Source: Microbacterium terregens (GTDB taxonomy: Bacteria > Actinomycetota > Actinomycetes > Actinomycetales > Microbacteriaceae). Taken from it: DNA of 64,000 nt. Each line of letters begins with the position of its first letter. The stretch's first letter is position 1. The position numbers and the translations under genes were made by a program. This document shows positions 48,569 to 57,311 of this stretch, piece after piece. The stretch lies in contig NZ_BAAAWH010000001.1 of NCBI RefSeq assembly GCF_039534975.1, positions 1,426,001 through 1,490,000 of the forward strand, given 5' to 3'. Under the pieces are notes generated by a model that had not been told where the DNA came from, ran no database searches, and saw only the letters and a list, made by a program, of their open reading frames with translations.

Positions 48569-50101
48569 ATGACATTCCTCGAATACGCGCCTGCCCCCGA
48601 GTCGCGCAGCATTCTGAATCTGCGGGAAGAGTACGGGCACTTCATCGACGGGACGTTCGTCCAGGGGACCGGAAAGAGTTTCGCGACCATCTCGCCCGCC
48701 GACGAGTCGCACATCGCGATGATCTCCGCGGCGAGCGAAGCCGACGTCGACACGGCCGTCGCCGCCGCGCGTCGCGCCTACGACAAGACGTGGTCGAAGA
48801 TGAGCGGGCGCGACCGCGGAAAGTACCTCTACCGGATCGCGCGCCTGGTGCAGGAGCGGGCGCGTGAGCTCGCGGTGGCCGAGAGCCTCGACAACGGCAA
48901 GCCGATCAAAGAGAGCCGCGACGTCGATGTTCCGCTCGTCGCCGCGTGGTTCTTCTACTACGCGGGCTGGGCGGACAAGCTCGACTACGCCGGGCTCGGT
49001 GCCGACCCGCGCGCGCTCGGCGTGGCCGGTCAGGTCATCCCGTGGAACTTTCCTCTGCTCATGCTCGCGTGGAAGATCGCCCCCGCCCTGGCGGCCGGCA
49101 ATACCGTCGTGCTCAAGCCGGCCGAGACCACGCCGCTGTCGGCGCTCGTCTTCGCCGAGATCCTGCAGCAGGCGGACCTGCCACCGGGCGTGGTCAACAT
49201 CATCACCGGCGCGGGCGACACCGGTGCGGCTCTGGTCGCGCATCCGGACGTCGACAAGGTCGCCTTCACCGGCTCGACCGGCGTCGGCCGGGCGATCGCC
49301 AAGCAGGTCGCGGGCTCGGGGAAGAAGCTCACCCTGGAGCTAGGCGGGAAGGCCGCCAACATCGTCTTCGACGACGCGCCGATCGACCAGGCCATCGAGG
49401 GGATCGTCAACGGCATCTTCTTCAACCAGGGTCACGTGTGCTGCGCCGGAAGCCGGCTGCTGGTCCAGGAGAGCGTCCATGACGAGGTCATCGACCGACT
49501 CAAGCAGCGTCTTTCCACGCTGCGGCTCGGCGACCCGCTGGACAAGAACACCGACATCGGCGCGATCAACTCGCGCGAGCAGCTCGACCGCATCAAGGCG
49601 CTGTCCCAGATCGGCGAGGACGAGGGCGCCGAGCGGTGGAGCGCCGACTGCGTCATCCCGGACAGCGGGTTCTGGTTCGCGCCGACGATCTTCACGAACG
49701 TCCAGGCCAGTCACCGGATCGCGCGGGAGGAGATCTTCGGCCCCGTGCTCTCGGTGCTCACCTTCCGCACACCGGCCGAGGCGATCGCCAAGGCCAACAA
49801 CACCCCGTACGGGCTGTCAGCCGGCATCTGGAGCGACAAGGGCTCACGCATCCTCGCGGTCGCCGATCGCCTGCGCGCCGGCGTGATCTGGGCGAACACG
49901 TTCAACCGGTTCGATCCCGCGTCACCGTTCGGCGGCTACAAGGAGTCCGGCTACGGTCGCGAGGGCGGTCGTCACGGTCTTGCCGCCTACCTGGCGCCGG
50001 GCTCGTCCGCTCCGCGGACACGGGCGGCCATCGCCGCCGGTGCTGCGCCGGCGAGCGCCGCGCGAGCGCCGCGCGCCGCGAAGAAGGGAGCGAAGCGATG
50101 A
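48569..50101 (+). CDS. Aldehyde dehydrogenase (NAD-dependent, full length)
   Basis: This 510-residue ALDH has the catalytic cysteine C291 or C292 in NQGHVCC, the general base region LELGGKAANIVF, and the NAD-binding FTGSTGVGRAIA. The C-terminal tail (about 470-510) is alanine- and basic-rich. With deoC upstream it would oxidise acetaldehyde (inference). The stop overlaps the next gene by four bases. Confidence 0.93.
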   Translation: MTFLEYAPAPESRSILNLREEYGHFIDGTFVQGTGKSFATISPADESHIAMISAASEADVDTAVAAARRAYDKTWSKMSGRDRGKYLYRIARLVQERARELAVAESLDNGKPIKESRDVDVPLVAAWFFYYAGWADKLDYAGLGADPRALGVAGQVIPWNFPLLMLAWKIAPALAAGNTVVLKPAETTPLSALVFAEILQQADLPPGVVNIITGAGDTGAALVAHPDVDKVAFTGSTGVGRAIAKQVAGSGKKLTLELGGKAANIVFDDAPIDQAIEGIVNGIFFNQGHVCCAGSRLLVQESVHDEVIDRLKQRLSTLRLGDPLDKNTDIGAINSREQLDRIKALSQIGEDEGAERWSADCVIPDSGFWFAPTIFTNVQASHRIAREEIFGPVLSVLTFRTPAEAIAKANNTPYGLSAGIWSDKGSRILAVADRLRAGVIWANTFNRFDPASPFGGYKESGYGREGGRHGLAAYLAPGSSAPRTRAAIAAGAAPASAARAPRAAKKGAKR

Positions 50102-50958
50102 CCCGCCTCGCCGTGCCCAAGACCTACAAGCTGTACATCGGCGGTGCGTTCCCACGCAGCGAATCCGGCCGGACGTATGAGATCGAGAGCGCCAAGGGCG
50201 CGTTCGTCGCGAACGTGGCGAAGGCATCGCGCAAGGACGCGCGCGATGCGATCGTCGCGGCACGGGGCGCGCTGAAGGCCTGGTCGGGCGCCACGGCATA
50301 CAACCGTGGTCAGGTGCTGTACCGCATCGCGGAACTGCTCGAGGGCCGTCGCGCGCAGTTCGTCGACGAGATCGTCCGGCTCGAGGGCGTCGGCGTCGCC
50401 GCGGCATCCAACCAGGTCGACGAGGCCATCGACCGCTGGGTCTGGTACGCCGGGTGGACCGACAAGCACGCGCAGGTCACCGGAAACGCCAACCCGGTCG
50501 CCGGCCCGTACTTCAACATCTCGGTGCCGGAGCCGACCGGGGTCGTCGCCGTCATCGCGCCGCAGGACTCGTCCCTCCTCGGACTCGTCTCCGCGGTCGC
50601 GCCTCCGCTCGTGACCGGCAACACCGTGGTGGTCGTCGCCAGCGAGCGGCTGCCACTGTCGGCCATCAGCCTCGCCGAGGTCCTGGCGACCTCGGACGTG
50701 CCCGGGGGAGTCGTCAACATCCTCACCGGTTCGCCCGCCGAGATCGCGCCCTGGCTCGCCTCGCACGCGGACGTCAACGCGCTCGACCTCGTCGGGGCGG
50801 GCAGCCTCGATTGGGTGGATCTGCAGATCGCTGCGGCAGACACCCTGAAGCGGGTGCTGACACCGGAGGAGGGCCCGGATGCCGCGGCCCCGAGCCTGGA
50901 CCGGATCAGCGCGTTCACCGAGACCAAGACCGTCTGGCACACCAAGAGCATGGTCTGA
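50098..50958 (+). CDS. Truncated aldehyde dehydrogenase-like protein (ALDH16-like pseudo-domain)
   Basis: This 286-residue protein matches the N-terminal NAD-binding half of ALDHs (PQDSSLLGLVSAVAPPLVTG) but ends before the catalytic-cysteine domain. It overlaps the upstream ALDH gene by four bases. Together they equal about 796 residues, close to the ALDH16 family, which has an active domain followed by an inactive ALDH-like one. It is probably a non-catalytic partner subunit (inference). Confidence 0.85.
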   Translation: MTRLAVPKTYKLYIGGAFPRSESGRTYEIESAKGAFVANVAKASRKDARDAIVAARGALKAWSGATAYNRGQVLYRIAELLEGRRAQFVDEIVRLEGVGVAAASNQVDEAIDRWVWYAGWTDKHAQVTGNANPVAGPYFNISVPEPTGVVAVIAPQDSSLLGLVSAVAPPLVTGNTVVVVASERLPLSAISLAEVLATSDVPGGVVNILTGSPAEIAPWLASHADVNALDLVGAGSLDWVDLQIAAADTLKRVLTPEEGPDAAAPSLDRISAFTETKTVWHTKSMV

Positions 50959-51053
50959 CGACACTCGCGAATTCGATAACGAAAGGGTAACGGCGCATGT
51001 AGGGTGGTGCCACACGTCGACGAGGACGTGGGAACCACCGGAGGACATGCCCG

Positions 51054-51953
51054 ATGCCCGACGACCCCGTTGCCGATCTCACCCGAAATCGGCTGCAGGC
51101 GCTGCTGATCGTCTGCGTTCTCGCGGTGGCGAGCCTCATCATCGCGTTCCTCGGCGCCACCCCGGCCCGGGTGAGCGCGACCGAGGTGCTGGGGGCCACG
51201 CGCACGGCGGGTGAGGCGGCGTTCATCGCCAGCCACCGCGGTGGCGGGGGTGCCGCCCCCGAGAACACGCTCCCGGCGATCTCCTTGGCGCTGGCGGGCG
51301 GCTTCGACTACGTCGAGGTGGATGTCGCACTCACGGCCGACCGGCATCCCGTGCTGATGCACGATGCCACGGTCGACCGCACGACCGACGGTTCCGGCCG
51401 TCTGTCGGCCCTGACCCTCGCACAGGTCCAGGCGCTGGATGCCGGTTCGTGGTTCGGCGACCAGTACGCGGGCACCCCGGTTCCGACCTTCACCGAGTTC
51501 CTCGACGTGCTGGCGCGGTCGGGGCGCCGTGCCATCGTCGAGCTGAAGGGCGAATGGGATGCCGCGGCCGTAGCCGCGCTCATCTCCGAGGTGACGGCGC
51601 GCAACCTCGAGCGTCGCGTCGCGGTCTCCAGCTTCGACGCACGGACCCTCGCGGCGGCCGGCACGGCGTCGGCGGTGATCCCGCGGCTGTTCATCCTCCG
51701 GCATCTGCCACCCGACGTCGTGAGCGCGGCGAGGGAGGCGAGCGTGCGCGGCATCGTCGTCCACCGCCGCGCGCTCCTGGAGCGTCCGGAAGTCGTCGAC
51801 GAGCTCCACGCAGCCGGCATCAGGGTCGTCGTCTACACGCTCAACAGCAACACGCAGTGGGATGAGGTCACGGCGCTCGGCGTGGACGGTATCGTGACCG
51901 ACGATCCCGCAACGCTGTCATCGTGGCAGCAGGGTGTCGCCGGCCAGCAGTAG
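51054..51953 (+). CDS. Glycerophosphodiester phosphodiesterase, membrane-anchored
   Basis: This 299-residue protein has an N-terminal hydrophobic segment (about 13-33) and then a GDPD barrel. Key blocks are SHRGGGGAAPENTLPA, DYVEVDVALTADRHPVLMHD and VELKGEWDA. It should hydrolyse glycerophosphodiesters outside the membrane to glycerol 3-phosphate. The ATG at 51054 follows GGAGGACATGCCCG. Confidence 0.92.
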   Translation: MPDDPVADLTRNRLQALLIVCVLAVASLIIAFLGATPARVSATEVLGATRTAGEAAFIASHRGGGGAAPENTLPAISLALAGGFDYVEVDVALTADRHPVLMHDATVDRTTDGSGRLSALTLAQVQALDAGSWFGDQYAGTPVPTFTEFLDVLARSGRRAIVELKGEWDAAAVAALISEVTARNLERRVAVSSFDARTLAAAGTASAVIPRLFILRHLPPDVVSAAREASVRGIVVHRRALLERPEVVDELHAAGIRVVVYTLNSNTQWDEVTALGVDGIVTDDPATLSSWQQGVAGQQ

Positions 51954-51986
51954 CCGTGGACCCGGGATCCCGATACCGGAGGTTCC

Positions 51987-52634
51987 ATGTCCACCGCGTC
52001 CTCGCGCCGCCCCGTCCTGATGCGCACCGCCGCCGGCGCCGCAGCAGCGATCGCGCTGTGCCTCGGCCTGGTCGGCTGTCAACCCGAGCCGTCGCCGACC
52101 GCGACCCCCGGCGCGTCGCCTTCGACGTCGCCGTCCGCCCCCGCGCCCACCTCGAGCCCGACCGAGCCCGCGGCGGCCGGGGATGCGATCGAGCTGCCGA
52201 CAGCGTGCGAACAGATCTACTCCGCGACGATGCTCGCCACGCTGCAGCAGCAGGCCCCGCTGAACGACCCCGGCGTGACCATGACCTCGACCCAGGTGGT
52301 CGGGGCGCTGGAGATCCTCACCTCCGGCATCCCGACGATCCGCTGCTCATGGGGGGCACCGAGCGAGACCGGCCTGGCCACGAACGTCTCCCTCGTGGAT
52401 GCGGCGCAGTCCGCCGCGGTTGTCGATGCCCTCGCGAACTCGGGCTTCGCCTGCGAACCGAGCGGCGACGGCACGATCTGCCGGTACACCCAGACCATGA
52501 TCGACCTCGACGACAATCAGGTCGAGCTCACCGAGACGCATGTCCTGCGCGGCAACGGCTGGGTTTCCACTGCGACGATCAACTTCGCACCCGAGGGATA
52601 CACCGAAGACATCGTCGCCACGCTCTGGGGCTGA
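51987..52634 (+). CDS. Lipoprotein of unknown function
   Basis: This 215-residue protein has a lipoprotein signal with the lipobox LVGC, placing the lipidated cysteine at C31. A proline-threonine-rich linker follows. The mature domain contains four cysteines. I do not recognise the family. The ATG follows GGAGG. A possible GDPD-lipoprotein operon is suggested by the 33-bp gap. Confidence 0.75.
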   Translation: MSTASSRRPVLMRTAAGAAAAIALCLGLVGCQPEPSPTATPGASPSTSPSAPAPTSSPTEPAAAGDAIELPTACEQIYSATMLATLQQQAPLNDPGVTMTSTQVVGALEILTSGIPTIRCSWGAPSETGLATNVSLVDAAQSAAVVDALANSGFACEPSGDGTICRYTQTMIDLDDNQVELTETHVLRGNGWVSTATINFAPEGYTEDIVATLWG

Positions 52635-52838
52635 AACCCGCGCGATTCCGCTAGACTGATTGCCGAGGATCTCTTCGCCGACATGGCCGCAGCTCGCAAA
52701 GCGAGTGCCCGCGGCCCGGAGGCACCGACATCCCATCCCGCGTTCGTGACGGCGTATGCCGCCCGCGGGAGCACGCCGACATCGCCGGTCCCGACCGGTC
52801 ATCCGCCGGAGTTTCCGGTACACACGCTCAGGAGGAGC

Positions 52839-55001
52839 ATGCCGACCACGGCAACTGCCGCCCACGGCTCTGCGGCACAGCGCCGCAGGAAGCCCTCGTC
52901 TTCGCGCCGCGACGACGAGGCGCCGATCATCCCCATCCTTGCCCGCAAGGTGCGCGAGGTGGAGGCGAAGGCCCAGCGCGGCAAGCTCGGGCCCACCAAC
53001 CGGGTCAAGTTCCAGGTGATCGCCTTCCTGGTGCGCGAAGAGCGTGCGCGGGTGAAAGCCGACACGACGCTGGCCGACGCGGCCCGCTCGGAGCTGCTCA
53101 AACGGCTCGACGGCGTCGCCACGATCCTGGCGAAGACGGCGGCCCGCGACACGTCGCTGATCCAGCTGCTGGAGGTGGACCAGGCGGCGACGCCGGTCGC
53201 GCGGCGGATGCGCCGTGACTGGCTGATCGAATCCGGTGCCGAGCTCGCGCCCGACGAGCTGATCATCACCGACCTCGGACCGCGGACGGCAACCGTGGTG
53301 CCCGCAGCCCTGGCCGAGCGTCAGGTCATCCCGCCGACGATCGAGTCCCGCCAGATGGCCAACCCCTTCCTCGCCCCGGACCTGACCTCCCACGCTCCGA
53401 AGGAGACGCCGCGTCGACGCCTCGACGGCTGGGAACTGATGGGTCCGCTCTACAAGGCGTTCGAAACGGGTGCCGGCGGCGGGCAGGCTTCGATGGAGTT
53501 GCCCCCGACCCCCGAGTTCGATCGGCTCTCGCCCAAGGGCTCCGAGATCATGGTGCACCAGTCGCGCTTCCTCGAGTCCGTTCGAGCCGGCCACCGCACG
53601 TTCCTCCTCGCCGACGAGCCGGGTCTGGGTAAGACCGCGGAGTCCGTGCTCGCGGCATCCGTCGCCGGTGCGTACCCGCTGCTGGCCGTCGTGCCGAACG
53701 TCGTCAAGATGAACTGGGCACGCGAGGTCGAGCGCTGGACGCCGCAACGCCGCGCCACGGTGATCTCCGGCGACGGCGAGGATGTGGACGCCTTCGCGGA
53801 TGTCTTCATCGTCAACTACGAGATCCTCGACCGTCACCTCGCCTGGCTCAGCTCGATCGGGCTGAAGGGCATGGTCGTGGACGAGGCCCACTTCATCAAG
53901 AACCTGGGTTCGCAGCGTTCGCAGAATGTGCTCGCCCTGGGGGCCCGCATCCGAGAGCAGGTGAGCGACCCCCTGCTTCTCGCGCTCACCGGAACGCCGC
54001 TGATCAACGACGTCGAGGACTTCGACGCGATCTGGCGCTTCCTCGGCTGGACGACGGGCGAGAAGCCCGGTCCGCTCCTCATGGAGCGCCTCGATTCGAC
54101 GGGTCTGACGCCGGCCGACAAGGCGTTCTACCCGGAGGCCCGCGACGCGGTCATCTCGATGGGGATCGTGCGCCGCAAGAAGAAGGATGTCGCCGCAGAC
54201 CTGCCCGACAAGCTCGTGGCCGACCTTCCGGTCGAGCTGGACGACGAGTTCGGGCGCAGCATCCGCCAAGCCGAGCGCGAGCTCGGCACGCGACTTGCCG
54301 ACCGGTATCGCCGCATCATCGATGCGCGCGGAGCCCGCGGGCTCGCACCCGGAGAGATCGACCCGGACATCGTGCGGCTCGTGGCACAGAACGAACTGGA
54401 CGAGTCGAAGGCGGCCGGCACCGGGTCGGAGAACGTGTTCACCATGGTCCGCAAGATCGGCCAGGCCAAGGCGCTGCTGGCGGCGGACTACACGGTCCAG
54501 CTGCAGCGATCCGTCGGCAAGGTCGTCTTCTTCGCCAAGCACATCGATGTGATGGATGCCGCGGAGGCGCATTTCGCCGCTGCGGGTCTGCGCACGATCT
54601 CGGTGCGTGGCGATCAGACCACTCCGGTCCGCCAGCAGGCGATCGACGCGTTCAACAACGACCCCGGCGTCGGCGTCGCCGTGTGCTCGCTGACCGCGGC
54701 CGGCGTCGGAGTGAACATGCAGGCGGCCTCCAACGTGGTGCTGGCCGAGCTGTCGTGGACCGCCGCCGAACAGACGCAGGCGATCGACCGGGTGCACCGC
54801 ATCGGACAGGGCGAGCCGGTCACGGCGTGGCGGATCATCGCGGCGCACACGATCGACACGAAGATCGCCGAGCTCATCGACTCCAAGCAGGGGCTCGCAC
54901 AGCGCGCCCTGGACGGCGAAGCGGTCGACCCGCAGTCGAGCGATTCCGTGCAGCTCTCGGCGCTCATGCACCTGGTGCGGCAGGCGCTCGGAGCGGACTA
55001 G
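52839..55001 (+). CDS. SNF2-family DEAD-box ATPase
   Basis: This is a 720-residue SNF2-type ATPase. Walker A DEPGLGKTAES, the DEAH box VDEAHFIKN, TGTPL and the C-terminal motif QAIDRVHRIGQG are present, with SMARCAL1-like spacing. I chose the ATG at 52839 because GGAGGAG is well placed just before it. The frame is open to an ATG at 52683 (772 residues), closer to a TAGACT box at 52652. No nuclease or methylase lies beside it, so there is no sign of a defence system. Confidence 0.85.
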   Translation: MPTTATAAHGSAAQRRRKPSSSRRDDEAPIIPILARKVREVEAKAQRGKLGPTNRVKFQVIAFLVREERARVKADTTLADAARSELLKRLDGVATILAKTAARDTSLIQLLEVDQAATPVARRMRRDWLIESGAELAPDELIITDLGPRTATVVPAALAERQVIPPTIESRQMANPFLAPDLTSHAPKETPRRRLDGWELMGPLYKAFETGAGGGQASMELPPTPEFDRLSPKGSEIMVHQSRFLESVRAGHRTFLLADEPGLGKTAESVLAASVAGAYPLLAVVPNVVKMNWAREVERWTPQRRATVISGDGEDVDAFADVFIVNYEILDRHLAWLSSIGLKGMVVDEAHFIKNLGSQRSQNVLALGARIREQVSDPLLLALTGTPLINDVEDFDAIWRFLGWTTGEKPGPLLMERLDSTGLTPADKAFYPEARDAVISMGIVRRKKKDVAADLPDKLVADLPVELDDEFGRSIRQAERELGTRLADRYRRIIDARGARGLAPGEIDPDIVRLVAQNELDESKAAGTGSENVFTMVRKIGQAKALLAADYTVQLQRSVGKVVFFAKHIDVMDAAEAHFAAAGLRTISVRGDQTTPVRQQAIDAFNNDPGVGVAVCSLTAAGVGVNMQAASNVVLAELSWTAAEQTQAIDRVHRIGQGEPVTAWRIIAAHTIDTKIAELIDSKQGLAQRALDGEAVDPQSSDSVQLSALMHLVRQALGAD

Positions 55002-55054
55002 CAGCGCCGACCGACGCATGGCAGCGGCCGCGCCCCCGACGGTAGGGTCGGGGG

Positions 55055-55102
55055 GTGGCAGCGCCGCCCGATCGAAATCCGACAGCAAGGACCAGACCAT
55101 GA
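55055..55102 (+). other. Fifteen-codon leaderless ORF overlapping the pfkA start
   Basis: GTG follows a TAGGGT box (55043-55048) by six bases and reads MAAPPDRNPTARTRP to a TGA that overlaps the pfkA ATG as ATGA. Translation of pfkA could therefore be coupled to this short ORF. The length is too short to be sure. Confidence 0.45.
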
Positions 55103-56127
55103 AGATCGGCATCCTCACCAGCGGCGGCGACTGCCCCGGCCTCAACGCGGTCATCCGGGGCATCGTGCTGAAGGGGACCACGACATACGACGTCGAGTTC
55201 GTCGGCATCCGTGACGGATGGCGCGGTGTCGTGGACGCCGACTTCTTCCCGCTCACACGGCACGAGGTCAAGGGTCTGTCCAAGGTGGGCGGCACCATCC
55301 TCGGCACGAGCCGCACCAACCCGTACGACGGTTCGCGCGGCGGTGCCGAGAACATCGCCAAGACCCTCTACGGGCACCGCATCGACGGCATCGTCGCGAT
55401 CGGCGGCGAAGGCACCCTCGCGGCAGCCGATCGCCTCGCCACCGACGGCATCAACGTGCTCGGTGTCCCCAAGACGATCGACAACGACCTGCGCGGGACG
55501 GACTACTCGTTCGGATTCGACACCGCGGTCAACATCGCCACCGAGGCGATGGACCGGCTCCGCACCACCGGCGACTCGCACCAGCGCTGCATGGTCGCCG
55601 AGGTCATGGGCCGGCACGTGGGGTGGATCGCGCTGCACGCCGGGATCGCCGCGGGTGCGCACGCCATCTGCATCCCCGAGGTGCCCATGTCGATCGACGA
55701 CATCTGCGATCTCGTCTCGAAGGCCCACGATCGTGGCCGCGCGCCGCTGGTCGTCGTATCGGAGGGCTTCACCCTCACCGGCATGGAAGAGGCGTACAGC
55801 GACAAGGGACTCGACGCCTTCAACCGCCCCCGGCTCGGAGGAATCAGCGAGGTCCTCGCCCCCGAGATCGAGCGGATCACCGGCATCGAGACGCGTTCGA
55901 CCGTCCTCGGCCACATCCAGCGTGGCGGATCGCCCTCCGCCTTCGACCGTGTGCTGGCCACCCGCCTCGGACTGCACACCGCGGACGCCATCATCGAGGG
56001 CTCCTGGGGGCAGATGGTGGCGATGCGCGGCACCGACATCGTGCGCGTCCCCTTCGCGGATGCGCTGGGCGAGCTCAACACCGTCCCGCTGTACCGTTAC
56101 GAAGAGGCGGCAGCGCTCTTCGGCTGA
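55099..56127 (+). CDS. pfkA: 6-phosphofructokinase
   Basis: This 342-residue glycolytic kinase has the GGEGTL block (G102-G103-E104-G105) at the nucleotide site and PKTIDND at the fructose 6-phosphate site. Glycine at the position equal to E. coli 104 points to ATP use, whereas lysine at the position equal to 124 (K125 here) is seen in pyrophosphate-using enzymes. This mixed pattern is common in actinobacteria, so the phosphoryl donor is not settled. The ATG has AAGGA upstream. Confidence 0.93.
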   Translation: MKIGILTSGGDCPGLNAVIRGIVLKGTTTYDVEFVGIRDGWRGVVDADFFPLTRHEVKGLSKVGGTILGTSRTNPYDGSRGGAENIAKTLYGHRIDGIVAIGGEGTLAAADRLATDGINVLGVPKTIDNDLRGTDYSFGFDTAVNIATEAMDRLRTTGDSHQRCMVAEVMGRHVGWIALHAGIAAGAHAICIPEVPMSIDDICDLVSKAHDRGRAPLVVVSEGFTLTGMEEAYSDKGLDAFNRPRLGGISEVLAPEIERITGIETRSTVLGHIQRGGSPSAFDRVLATRLGLHTADAIIEGSWGQMVAMRGTDIVRVPFADALGELNTVPLYRYEEAAALFG

Positions 56128-56210
56128 GCCCTGCGACCCGCTGAGGGCTCCAGCGGACGGATGCTGCGGCATCCGTCGCCTGATGCGTCGCGGCGCAGCG
56201 CGCGCCGGCA

Positions 56211-56273
56211 CAGGAGAAATCGCCGGCTCAGGACAAAATGGCCCGAACACTCCTGAGCCCGCGATTTTTCCTG
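56211..56273. repeat. Palindromic intergenic repeat, copy 1
   Basis: CAGGAGAAATCGC pairs with GCGATTTTTCCTG, and CTCAGGA pairs with TCCTGAG inside. It lies between the convergent pfkA and DUF559-like genes. The core of about 47 bp is shared with copy 2 at 57211, with about seven differences. The T-rich arm could act as a bidirectional terminator. Confidence 0.85.
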
Positions 56274-56280
56274 ACCCCGG

Positions 56281-57123
56281 TCACCGATGCAGACCCTGCG
56301 CGATCGCAGTGAGCACCGCCTCGGTCACGTGGTGCTTGTCGAACAGCACCTGCTGGTAGTCGAATCGCAGGACGGTGTACCCGGGCAGAACGAGCCGCGC
56401 GTCCGCGCGCAGATCACGGCGCCGGTCCTTCGCGGAACTGTGGTGCGCGAATCCGTCCAGTTGGAGCGCGAGATGGCGACCGATCAAGCCGTCGAGCGGG
56501 TGCCCGTCGATCCACACCTGCTGCTGCAGCGGCACGCCGACCCGCCGCATGAGATCCGCGAAGATCGACTCCACTCCCGAGTCCGCCAGAACGGTGGCCA
56601 CGTCCGCCAGTTCGCGTGCCCGCGCGCTGCGCCACCGCACTCGTGTGAGCACCGCGGCATCGACGAGCCGCCTCTTCAGAGCGGACTCCCATACCGCCAG
56701 CGCCTCAGCTCGCGGCAGACAGCGGGCGACGTGGAACAGCATGTTGATCGCGGGCTCTTGAGCGCTGGTGCGCACCACGGGTACCGGACCGACGGACCAG
56801 TGCACGCGGATGCCGGCGGCATCGAACCGCGATGCCGCCGGGGCGACGGCGACGTGGATGCCTTCATGCGACGGGGTCCACAGTCCCCAGAGGGATGCTG
56901 CGGTGACACATGACACGCGCCCGCCGACGGCCGCCGCCGCAACGCGGCGCGCGTCGCAGTCGGGGCTGACGAGCCAACAACGGCGCACTCTTCGCAGCGT
57001 GCCGCTCTGCACAGCCGTCCGCACGCAATGGTCCGTGAAGCCCGCCGCGCGCGCATCAGCGGAGTGAGCGACTCCGGCTCGCTCTCGGACCCAGACAAGA
57101 AGAGCCGTCGTATCCACAGCCAC
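56281..57123 (-). CDS. DUF559-domain protein with winged-helix-like N-terminus
   Basis: This 280-residue protein has an N-terminal AbiEi-like winged-helix region (about 1-70) and a C-terminal DUF559/Vsr-like nuclease fold, with ALQLDGFAHHSSAKDRRRDLRADARLVLPGYTVLRFDYQQV. Such proteins are common and variable in Microbacteriaceae and their function is unknown. The gene is flanked on both sides by copies of the same palindromic repeat in the same orientation. Confidence 0.75.
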   Translation of the reverse strand: MAVDTTALLVWVRERAGVAHSADARAAGFTDHCVRTAVQSGTLRRVRRCWLVSPDCDARRVAAAAVGGRVSCVTAASLWGLWTPSHEGIHVAVAPAASRFDAAGIRVHWSVGPVPVVRTSAQEPAINMLFHVARCLPRAEALAVWESALKRRLVDAAVLTRVRWRSARARELADVATVLADSGVESIFADLMRRVGVPLQQQVWIDGHPLDGLIGRHLALQLDGFAHHSSAKDRRRDLRADARLVLPGYTVLRFDYQQVLFDKHHVTEAVLTAIAQGLHR

Positions 57124-57210
57124 AGCCTGACGATGCGGTGGCCGCTCCGTTGCCCCTGCGGAGTGACCCGGGGATCGCGGCGGGGAAGGCGGCGCCGGGG
57201 AGGAACCGCC

Positions 57211-57283
57211 GAGTCAGGAGAAATCGCTGACTCAGGACCAAAACGCCCGAATGCTCCTGAGCCGGGGAGATCTCCTGAGTCAG
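57211..57283. repeat. Palindromic intergenic repeat, copy 2
   Basis: GAGTCAGGAGA pairs with TCTCCTGAGTC with one mismatch, and GACTCAGGA pairs with TCCTGAGCC inside. It lies in the 188-bp gap between the DUF559 gene and the S9 peptidase gene. It is a direct copy of the repeat at 56211, about 1005 bp away. Confidence 0.85.
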
Positions 57284-57311
57284 CGTGGCGGCAAGGCGCA
57301 GCCGCCGGGGC

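Noticed and set aside
52347..55361. Open frame of 1004 codons on the minus strand
   Set aside because: It is antisense to the SNF2 ATPase gene and has no recognisable domain; the SNF2 motifs are on the other strand.
56281..57123. Defence island around the DUF559-like and SNF2 genes
   Set aside because: The genes around them (pfkA, S9 peptidase, lipoprotein) are ordinary metabolic genes and no methylase, restriction or toxin-antitoxin partner is adjacent.
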